DNA of 64,000 nt from Canna indica (lineage: Eukaryota; Streptophyta; Magnoliopsida; Zingiberales; Cannaceae). The notes beneath the pieces were generated by a model, which was given only the letters and a program-made list of their open reading frames with translations, searched no databases and was not told the DNA's origin. Made by a program: the position numbers and the translations under genes. The stretch covers positions 4,619,501 to 4,683,500 of the forward strand of contig CP136896.1 of NCBI GenBank assembly GCA_034359265.1, written 5' to 3'. Each line of letters begins with the position of its first letter. Within the stretch, counting starts at the first letter, position 1. Positions 1 through 20,300 of the stretch are shown one piece after another.

Positions 1-1075
1 ATAAACTCTTAAACTATATATATATATATATAAATTGTGATTTTTTTAAAAAAAAGTTATATATGTCGTGTCCGTGTCCTATAAATTTTTGAAATTGATG
101 TGTTCCCGTGTCCATGTTAGTGTCGTGTCCTGTGTCCGTGTCAATGTCGATACTTCGTAGGAAATAATAGTTTTTTTTTTTTGTCCTTATACCTTTTGTT
201 TATCATTTACAAGTTATTTTCATAAACTAAAATAATACAAGAGAACACCCAATTTATGAGATATTTTTATCGTAAAATAAGACATTAATTCTTAACCAGT
301 ATTTCGCGTGCAGTGCATAAAGATTGGACGATAAATATTCACAAAATCACGAGCCTCGTGATGAATATTTTCAATGTTTTACTAAATTAATTAATGGTTT
401 TTAATTGTTGGTATTTTCTTCTAATGTATATACATAATGATGTAAATATAAAAAAAGGAAAAAATTGTCGACGTATGTTCGCCGGGAGTCACGGAAGAAA
501 GGTACACCCTGGGATCACGTGCTCGGCACGCCCCGATCGCGCCCCGTGCTCTTTTCCACCGTCAAATCACCGGCAAGGATTCGATTCGATCCGCGGGCCC
601 CACGCATCGTCGTCATCATCCACCGTCCATTCCTCCCCACAGCGACTCGGCCACTCGGAACACGGCAGCAGACGGTACGGCACGGCACCGCGGCCCATTC
701 CCCGGCCCGGTTCGGCGGACCCCCCGATCCGACACGCTCGCTCGCTCGGCGCCTCGTGATTCGCGACACCCCTGGACCGGACCGGACCGGTCCGTAAATA
801 TTCCGAAAACCCATGGGCTCGCTCGTACCGCGCGCGCCTCCCCTCCCGTGTAATCATTTCGAGACATGCATCTGCCCGCCGGGCCCATCGTCCCACGTAA
901 ACGGTGTAATTACACAACAGTCCTCCATTAACCAAATATTAAACACAAAAGTCCATGAAAGTTAGCGTTCGTCTTCCTCCACGCACTGATGATGATGTTT
1001 ACATATAACACCCTGAAAAAACTATAAATTAATATAAAAAACTTTATGTACCTTGTTAAAGGCTATATATGTACA
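1..1075. other. Upstream region of the LAX2-like gene
   Basis: No gene is supported here. Positions 60-150 contain irregular GTGTC-type repeats. Positions 480-900 are strongly GC-rich within AT-rich flanks, so open frames appear on both strands, but none shows a recognisable domain. This is best read as the distal promoter region of the gene at 1362. Confidence 0.5.
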
Positions 1076-1361
1076 TATAAATAACAGACTCGCGTCCATC
1101 CCTTTCGCTCTTTATTTTTTGTTTCCTTTCTTCCTTTCTTCTCAAACTATTCTCTCTCTCTCTCTCTCTCTCTCTCCACATGCTTCCAAGAAAGAGGAAT
1201 TATATGAAAAGTGAGAGATCTTGAAGCCCAGTCTTCTCCCCTGTGCGGCGATCGATCCAGCTTTCTTCTCGGCGTCGGCGTTGGCGTCGTCGCCTTCCTC
1301 ATCCTCGTCTCTCGATCGACAGGTCGGAGGAGGAGAACGGGTGGGATCATGGTATGACACG
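1076..1361 (+). promoter_or_regulatory. Core promoter and 5' leader of the LAX2-like gene
   Basis: A TATAAATA box lies at 1076-1083, about 280 nt before the chosen ATG, so transcription probably starts near 1105-1115. The leader holds a (CT)n run at 1151-1177, common in plant 5' leaders. Two tiny overlapping upstream ORFs precede the main start: ATG GTA TGA at 1349-1357 and ATG ACA CGA TGA at 1354-1365. The second overlaps the main ATG at 1362. The box and the uORFs are seen; their use is inferred. Confidence 0.6.
1151..1177. repeat. (CT)n microsatellite in the 5' leader
   Basis: About 13 CT units in the presumed 5' UTR of the LAX2-like gene. Confidence 0.9.
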
Positions 1362-10449
<9,088 letters not shown>

Positions 10450-11343
10450 CTTTGACTTTCGTCTCTCCGCCGACAAATTTTGTGACACTCTCGTCGTCGT
10501 CACCAGCACCACCTTCGTTTTTTGTCTTCTTGATTCATTGAAGAAAAAAAAGAAAAAGAAATTCAAATAGCTTGCAAGTAGTAAAATGTTCATCGGACAT
10601 TTGTACTTCCAAGCTATCTTGCCTTGACTTTCTTTTAACCTCACCTTTCTTCTACAATTTGACTAATTCATCTTTTCACTGCTAATCGTTCTGTTTTACT
10701 TTGTTCTTTCTTTATTATCAAGTCGGCTCGAAATTAAGTGTCAATTAGCTAGGAATTGAGATCCTCAAACCCAATGATGTAATTGAAGAATTAATAATTA
10801 TAAGAGATTATGAATATGTTTGCAGAAAATACATTATGAATATCAATCAATTTGGCAATTAATAGACCAAACATGCAGGGTAGAGTGGAGACAGACAGAA
10901 GTGGCAAACTGCAGTACTGTTTCTCTCCCTGCCACTAAATTGCCAATTCACTACATTCACCCTCTAAGCAAACCCATGTATTTACAATCAATACGGATTG
11001 TGTTGTATATATTTAGCATGTGTACAAGAAATAAATAGTTCAAGCAATCTGTGTGCAATACTTGTCTTCGATGAGAGGAACCACAAAACAAAATTTTGTG
11101 AATAAAAAAATAGTCAGATCTTGGCTGAAGCATAATATGAAATAGCTTCAGAATAATATTACATTTGCTCAAGCTTTTCGCTTTTATTTTCATTCTCAAA
11201 ATATTTTATCAAGAATGGTGGGTGGCATCCCTCGATGGGTCTTTGTGGTAAAGTTTTTAACCTTCAGTTCTGAAGTTTTTAAGGTACTCCAAAACAGACC
11301 ACTATGTTCATTTAAAACTGGGGTCAGCAGATCCCAGCTCCAC
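10450..11343. other. Intergenic region between convergent genes
   Basis: It holds the 3' ends of the LAX2-like gene (+) and the IF-3 gene (-). An AATAAA on the - strand near 11183-11188 is a candidate poly(A) signal for IF-3, and AATAAA near 11031 is a candidate for the LAX2-like gene. No further gene is seen. Confidence 0.5.
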
Positions 11344-14300
11344 CTAGTTGCCAGATGATGCACTTTTAGTAGAACTGAAAATTCCATATTTCCGAGTTGG
11401 TGGGAGAGAGCTGCTGGGTTTACTTGTAGGAGAATCTCCCGAGTTCTCATCACTGGAGCTGGCAGCAGGTTTTTTAGTGCCAAAGTTTCCAAAACTCGGT
11501 GTTGGTGAAGTAGTTCTATGTTTCGCAATAGTCTCAGTGTTAGCTCCTGAATTTCTTGGTTCAGGAGTGCTGAAACTTCCATTACCTGTTGCAGCTCTCT
11601 TGGAACTGAACATTCCATAACTTTTTCCGGGTGATTCAGCACCATCAGTTTTGCTTGTCATGGGACCTCTATATCTGCCTTGATCACCAGATTGATGAGT
11701 TTTTTCAGCTCCAGAATGTGCAGAATTTGGTGGTGTCCAACCTCGATTTCCTGTGGCTTTAAAGTAAGGTGCTGCATTATTTCTCCCTGCTGAGTTTGAT
11801 TGGTGAGTTTCAGTTCGTTTGCTATATCTATTAGTCTCTGCAACAACAGAAGGTTCTGTTGATACTTCTGAACCAGATCTTGATGCACCTAGTCCAGGCT
11901 TCGGAGCTGTAAATCTACTGACAGCAGGAGAAACAGGAAGCTTATGTCCTAAACCGCCACCATGATTCTTATGCAACAAATGGGGACGAGAAGTTGCATT
12001 ATGCGAGGTTGTAGCTTTACACGAAAGATGCTGAGGATTCTCTTGTGCTTGAGCCTCATCCTCGGCCTCTGAACTGCAATCAACAGGTTCCCATTCTTCT
12101 TCACTTAGCAATGCCCTCCCATCTTGGCTTGTGTTGCTATCTTTAGCAGCAGTACTTGAAACAGTTCCTAGAGATCCTTTAGCTACTGCATCCACAACAT
12201 TGCTGATTTTCTTGCCAGACTTCTTTGACAAAAATTTCACATGCCTGACTATAATATATGCTTGTTTTGTGTCCACATGGGGACCACTTTCTAAAATTGA
12301 AACATCTTCTATCTGTTCATATGGGAAAATGTTGAACAAGATTAATGGGTAACAATCATGTATGAAGCAGATACTTAGCTTACATGGAACACAAAAGGAT
12401 TGGTAAACTGTAAAGAACTTTTAGATTGTTTAGTGATAAGAAAGCTTTTATAGAGTATAACACCCACCAGAGGTAAAAGTCGTGTTAAGAGCTGACCCAA
12501 ATCTTCCCCTTCCTTCGTGGGCAAAGCCGTACACTGTCATAAATAACATTGGCATAATCATTCTTTTTTCTCAAATTCAAAAGTGTTGAAAAGAAATGTC
12601 TATATGATACCATCAAAAGCTCATGGAGAATACAAGTACACTAAAAAAATGGAGATCAATACCTAAAGAAGTTGGTTTAGCAAATTACAGTCAAATAGCA
12701 ATCTTTTGGCTGAACATAAAACATCAAGATTCAAAGATAAAAATCAAGGAAAGAAAGAAAGATAGCAATTGGAGAACATTATAGTTAACAACAATTGAAA
12801 TGTAAAATTGAGAAAACACACTATCAAGTTTCAAATTTGAAAGTATAGGAAAGAACTCACAAACATTTAAGTAGCACAGTTAAGGATAATACCTTCACCC
12901 TGTAACCTCGTTCCATCAGTCTAATAACGGTTTCTGCTTTAATTTTTAAATCCTTTACTTCCTGCAAGGAAAAAAATTAAATGTTTAAACAAATGCAAGA
13001 AACTGTACAAGAGAATGCTTTTCTTTTTCTATAGATGGAAATTTTACATTTGTAGAGGCCACTCTGTACAGATTTTAAAGGGCAAATTACAGTTAGCATA
13101 GATTTGGCACATTTCTGAATTGTCTATCCATGGTTCGGAAAGTATCATTTTTGCCTACCCATTGTTAACAAACTTAACACATTATCTACCCCATATTTTC
13201 AAAGGTAAAATTGTATTATAGGGAAAAGCTAGGATAATAGGCTAACTCATGGGTAGGCAACCTTAAGAAGTGATCCACTTGCAGGTGCCTAACATGTTAA
13301 TAAAGTGGAGAAAATGCTTATTTTGCTACTCACATGTAGGCAAAGTGATACAAAAGAAAAACACAAGTATACGAGTTGAAAATGACCTAAAAATCAGAGG
13401 TGGTTGGTAGTTACACTTCATTTGCCCTATTTTAGAATAATCTTCCTTTCAACAAAAGTTACATCACGTGTTTACTAAGCAATATTTTGTGAAGTTTTAA
13501 CTATTTCCAATCTGACTGTGTAGTTAATAAAGCTCCAAATGACGAAAGCAACAGTAATGAGCAACACTTTACCCTGCATATGACAACAGGAGAAGCTGCT
13601 GTGTATCTTATAAATAATGGTAAGTAAAGCTAAGATAAGTTTTCAGCACAACTTCTCACATGAAAATTTGAGTCTTCCAACGTTGCTATAAACACAGACA
13701 CATGTATGTGTGCAAAATCATAGAGATTTTTCAGCTAACTTATGATGAAAGTTTAATACAATGACTAAATATTTTCAATCTAAGTTAATATTCTTCTGGT
13801 GAAAATATAACAAAATATAGCAAGGGGTACCATCAGCGTACAACATAACCTCCATATTGAGATAAAGATTGCAGTCATAAGTACCAATATAACTATTCTT
13901 ATGCTGGAAAATTGTAATGCAGGTAAACAAGGAGCCATTATAATGTTAACGCACCAAAGTATAGTTTTTGTACGTTTAGATCTGCAATTGTGGAAGTTTA
14001 TTTCTTGTTTATAACGATGCATGAATCATGTCAATGAGTTGCTGCTGATGGGAGTTGATTCCTCCAGTTGGTGCACATCATGCCTTGAGCACTCATACTC
14101 GCATAACTTCGGCAGGCATGGATTGGTTGGTCACCACTTCATGTGGGTAAGTCACATCCAGATAAGATGATAAGACGAATACACAGGCGGAGTGATGTTT
14201 GCTGAAATGTATTTGTCCAGAAATTACTTTTCTTCAATTGATGGATTTAATGTATTAATTACCAACGATCATTTCTTTGCCTCCTTATCTAAAATCTTTT

Positions 14301-17300
14301 TCTCAGTTGAGACAGAATAAAATTTGTAATTTCTTCTAATTTATTTTTCCATTTCCATTCTCTTTTCAAATTGTTGCTGCTCAAAAACTAAAAGGGTATT
14401 GGTTTACGCACTCCATAAGGAGTTCAATCAAATCAGAACATCTTGGGGAAGAATTTTTGGGCAACCCACACAACGGACAAGATTTTGCCTTAGGACAATA
14501 TTATGTGCCAACAAGTTCATATTCTAACTCTCTTAATTTCTATCACAATTTTTATTTGTTAGTTTAAATATCCAATTCCTTAGTGATTTATGCTTTGTTA
14601 TAACATATTCTATTATGGGCATTACCATGCTTTATCGTCAGTAGTTATGTTAATGGATTGTTCTTAGGTTGCTTGAGTTGTCAGTCAATTGTTATTGAGT
14701 TATTGGGTTGTTTGGGTAATGGTTTCTTATAGATTGTTATTTGCTTTGTTAGTAAGTAGCTAAGGATACCTCTAAAGTCCTCTATAAAACGTTATTTGCG
14801 TCTTTTGTTTCCATGTTCCCTTATCTTCCTATTCTCCTATTTCCCTTTCTCTCTCTAAATCACCATCATTCTACATTTCTATTCTATGAAATCTCAAATC
14901 TAGAATGTTCTTCATTAATATGGAACTTCACAAACAGAATGCATTTTCTTTTACAGGTGAAGATCCATTGACAAAATAATCTACTAGCTAAAAAAACATG
15001 GCATATAATGCAAAAGAAAAAAGTCCATTTGAATCATGTTTCTTAGAATGGCAACTCACTTAGTGCTGCAATTTTTTAAAAAAAAAACAAAGGGAGAAAT
15101 TACTCACAGTTTTTGCTTTAAATCGAACTTCTTTGTTCTCACCACTCCGTAACGCAAGTTGAGACTGCAATATGAAATCAAATATATAATTAAATATAAG
15201 CATAGCCTTTAGCTTAATTACATAAAGAAGACTCATTTTCCTCTTCTCACTAACTTAGATAAAAAAGCACAACCATTAGCTTAATTAAGAAAAAGACTGA
15301 ACATTTCAAGTGCAAGAAAAAAAAATACAAGCTTATAAAAGAGTAGCAAAATAAGGCACCTATTGATGTGCCATCCAATACTCCATCAACCTACTAACAT
15401 GGCTTGGTGACATGTCGAATAATAGTGACATGGCATAATAACAAAACAATTTCATCATCATCCTCCTTTTCCTCCTCCAATAACTTTCTTCAGAGCTCGA
15501 CCTCTCTAAATGGTGTCACTGGAGGAGGGTGAGGGAGGAGGTTGTAAGAGAGAAGGAGAAGGTTGTTGATGAGGGGCTGGGAGAGGAGGGAGGAAGAGAA
15601 AGAAGATAAGGAGGGGGTTGTTGGTGGCAGTGGACGAGGAGGAGATTGTTGGCAGCGATGGAGGAGGTTGTTGGTGGTAGTGGAGGAGAAGGCTGCTGAC
15701 GACGAAGGAGGAGAAAAAAAGGAGGAAGGAAGAAGAGGTTGCCTACAAGGAAGAGGTCGTAAACGAGTGACGGTGGTAGCAGAGGAGTAGTGGTAGTAGG
15801 GGGAGGGAGAAAGAGAAAGAAGATGAGGAGGTTGTCTGACAAGGAGGAAGGAGGAAGTTGTTTTTCTTTCTGTAGTTTCCCCTAATTAGTAATATATTCA
15901 ATCCGTCACAATCATGATGAACAAACCAACAGAGAACATACTCAGGCTTAAGTAATATAGTATACATAGCCATCATTTTCAAATTTGCTTTCTCATGTTT
16001 GATTTTTTTTTCATATACAAAAAAATCTGGTTCTCGAACTGATAGTAATTTTTTGATATACAAAGAGATACTAATCCTATAAAGGCACAAAAGAAACAAC
16101 AACAATAACTAAGCCTTAATCTCATACTAGATGGGGTTGGCACAAAAGAAAATATTATAAAATTAACATAACTACTTAATCTGCTGGTGGCTGTATACAT
16201 TTTTGTAAGCTAATGAGTAGAGTAGTTTAATGCATAGTGGACTAGCAAACCATATTGAATTATGATACATTTTTTCCTTACAAATCTCAAACAACTTACA
16301 TCTTTAAATATCTAAAACAATTGTTCAGAATATGCATCAGGTTGCCCCCCTCACATGCCTATGGTGGCAACAAATTCATAGTATGGACTTTTTTATAGTT
16401 AGATAATAAGAAACAAATGGGAGTTTACCTTGCTTTTCACGCGTTCCTTTTCCTTTACTTCTTGCTTGAACTTCTCTTTATGGTAGTCCATAATCTTACA
16501 AACAGGTGGATTTGCAGTTCTTTGAACCTACGATATCATGCAAGAACTACTAGTTTAGTATCATGTAAAATAAATAAAGACAACAATGTCAAAAGGAAAC
16601 AACTTCAACTTCTGTCTCTAAAAAATGCATAGAAATGCACAGATACATAGTATAGTTACTATACTATGTATAGTATATTACATAGCACACGTGAATTTCT
16701 AGGAAGCACATACATAGTCAATCTCAAAAAAGAAATGGATAAATAACGAGAAAACCAAAGGAAATAAGGATGTATTGAAATAAAGTAAAAGAAAAGCACA
16801 TCCACTGATAAGGATAAACAAATCAATCCATATGTCAGAAAATTTATTGCAGAATTACAAGGCAGTAAGTGTACAATGTAGTCAACAAATACCAAGAAAA
16901 GAAATAATTTTGAAATACTTGTATGAATGATCCAGGAGATCTAAGAGGATCCACTAGCACCATGCAGCCACATGTGGGTATTTCAATTTATAGCTTTAAT
17001 TTTTGAATTTGAGGAGACCATGTTCTTCTCCTATTTTATCTCCATGGAATTGTTAGTCAAGGAGATCATGTTTCTCTCCTAGATTGTTTGGAGACTCTTT
17101 GTTGTAATTATCTTAGCTTCTTCTATATAAAGGTCAAGAGAGATTGGAATAAGACACATCTAGTTTTTCTTCCTCTCCCTCACTCCGCCAAAATTTCCTT
17201 TTCTCCTCATCAAAATCCTAGCCGTGTCTCACACCTTTTGAATGTGAAGAGACCATGTTTTTCTCCTATTTCATCTCCATGGAATCGTTAGTCAAGGAGA

Positions 17301-20300
17301 TCGTGTTTCTATCATAGATTTTTTGGGAGACTCTTGTAATTACCTTAGCTACTTCTATATAAAGGTCAAGAGAGATTGGAATAAGACACTTCTAGTTTTT
17401 CTTCCTCTCCCTCACTCCACCAAAATTTTATTTTCTCCTCATCTAAATCCTAACGAGTCTCACACCCTTTTGTAGGGCTTGATTGGGGGGCGCGTCAACT
17501 CTCTTCTTAAGCCATAATATCTCCAAATCAAGGCAACATCCTCATGGACATTCAATCTTCGCAAAGGGCCATATGGATCAATGAAAGAGGTATCCTTAAT
17601 GCTTATTGCTTTTCATTGTGATTAAAAAGACCGGGGCATTTGAATCTCCAACTAAGAAAAGGCCTTCTACTAGAACTTCAGCTTTTTGCTGGGGTCTGAA
17701 TATTTGTTCCCAATCATGTCTGAGTATATGCCTATATGGCAATCTTTACTATCTTGGTACAGAATTTTAGCTTGTTATAAGAGGTTAACAGTTAATACTT
17801 CTGCCCATCATCAAGTGGCATTCATTTCAACTGGTGGGGTTTTGGCTCTTTGCTCAGATTGGTTTACTTTTTCAAGTATTTGAAACTTTGCTTGAAGTAA
17901 GGACTGGCAATGAATCCAATTGAACCTGAACTGCACTAGGTACCTAACTATCAAAACCATGGTTGTCAAAGGCGCTCGCCTGGGCGCCTAGGCGCGCCAG
18001 GCGAGGCGCCATATCAGTCTTGCGCCTTGGCTTGGCCAAAGCGCAGCAACTTCACCCAGGTGCGCGCCTTGGCTGCGCATAGGAGCTTTTTTTTGAAGCC
18101 CCACGCGCGTGCCTTATGCACCCAGGTGAAAGCTGGTTTTTTCTTAAGTGGAGGGGACCACCGACCACCAATTAATGTAATATTCAAAATTTTTATAAAA
18201 AAAACATCTAGGGCTTTGGCCGCCCCCTTTCACCCATACCCTTCTATTTCCCCTCTTTTCCTTCTTCTCTTTCACTCACGTGACTTTGAAGAGAGTGAGG
18301 CGGATTCATATGCAACAGAAGATGATGTTGAAGGATACAAGTGAGATGGGGACAAGCTTGTTAAAAGAGCTAGACGCACTCAAGGTGCAAAGGTCCCATA
18401 TCGCCAGATGCGCAAGGCGCAAAAAAAAACCGCACGCCTAATCGAAGCAAGGCACACCTTTTTAAAAACGGAAAATTAATGTATTTATCCCAAACTTTGG
18501 CCCTTGTAACAAATCTATCACAACCTTCAATTTTTCCCTAATCTATCCAAAGCTTTGGGATTGACAACAATTGTATCCCTCCATCATATGCCCGTCAATG
18601 CAATGCAATTGCTACATGCTGATGTGGCATCCGAGTCAGCAAATAAAAAATGACTTTTTATTATCACATGTGCTACATCAGCATGTAATATAAAAAATTA
18701 CAATATTATATAAATATGAGAAAATTAATATATCTATCCAAACTTTGGCCCTTGTAACAAATCTATACTTTCAAGATTGACAACTTAGCTAAATATTGAT
18801 TAGCACAGTTAGATATGAAACTAAGCAAGTTGTAATCACAAAATCAAGCAAGGAAAACACAAGAATTTTAGAGTAGTTCGGCAACCTTGCCTACATTCAC
18901 TAATCCCTATCTTGACTCACCACCAAGGATTTCAAACCCAATTTACTAAAATTAATTGTCTTCCTCCTAAGAGAATACACCAAGAACTTATTTCTCAACC
19001 CTTGAGAATGCCTCTACCTATATACCAAAGCAAGACAATTAAATTACAAACCAAGGTATACCAACCAAGGATGATGGAACTGATAGTACTATTAGTGATG
19101 GGGACTCTACAGATGATGTCTAGGGAGTAGGGATGAGGAGGGTCACAAATTTTGTGTTAAAACTTAAAAGCTTTGGTGCTTTTCATGTTTGATTTGAATT
19201 ACCTAGTTTGATGGATTGTGAAAACCAATACAATTATGGTATGTTTGCTTTGATGGATAGGAAAGGATTGGATTGGATAATAAATGAAGGATGATTGGAT
19301 ATGAATTTTTTAAATCCGGTGTACATCGGATATAAATAATCTTCTATTCATATTTTTATCTACTCCATGCACTAAACAAACAATAGATATTAATCCATCC
19401 CCTATCCTATCCTCCCTTATCCTATGAAGCAAACATGTAATTAGTCTTTAAAAGATTTTATTGTTTGTCTCTTTAATTAGATTCAATTAAAGCAAACATG
19501 TATAGGTGCAATGGTGCATATAATCTAATTCTTACATTGCATATCATTATTTTATTTTATTTTTAATAGTGTAAGTAATATTTTTAAAAAGGTGTCTTGC
19601 TTCAATCAGGCGCGCGCTTTTTTTGCACCTTGCGCCTCTGGCAATATGGGACCTTTGCGCCTCGAATACGCCTAGAGCTTTTGACAAGTTTTAACAAAAC
19701 CCAACTTGATCATCATTAAGTTGCAACCTTATGCAATCCATCTAGCCCGAATCTGATATATGGATATCCTAGCCCAATCATCAAAACCAACTTGATCATC
19801 ATTAAGTTGCTACCTGTTGTACTCCAACTAGCACGGATATGATATATGGATACGTCGCCAATATTAAATAAATTGCCAAAAGCATAAATAGGAGTAGCAA
19901 ATTATCAAAACCATAAAATTTATGAGCAAAGCCACAAAATACCCATGACTCAAATATTGCTGAACCGGCTTCTAAACTACCTAATTAGGGACTTTGATCC
20001 AATGTCCTTAGCTGTTATCATATTCATACCATGACCTACAACTATTCACATTTAGGTTATTTATGAATTGTACTTATCTAATGAAAACAGTGAGTCTTAG
20101 TTTTTGTCATAAGGATAATTAGGAACTTTGGTCCAAAATTCCTAATTGAGATCATAACCTACAACTGTGACATTTGATTTATTTATGAACTATACTTATG
20201 TAATGACCAAATAGTGGGTTTTAGTTTCTGTCACATGGGCAATTAGAGACTTTGATCCAAAGTTAGGGACTTTGGTTATTTATGCTTTTGGCAATCTTGC

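Noticed and set aside
394..935. Several overlapping frames on both strands
   Set aside because: GC-rich promoter DNA lacks stops by chance. No domain, no consistent codon pattern, and they overlap in antisense.
1221..1361. Longer N-terminus for the LAX2-like protein starting at 1221
   Set aside because: The codon is TTG, the sequence lies in the presumed 5' leader with a CT repeat nearby, and the first in-frame ATG is at 1362.
11196..11645. - strand frame overlapping the IF-3 last exon
   Set aside because: It is a shadow frame of the IF-3 tail; the true frame stops at 11344.
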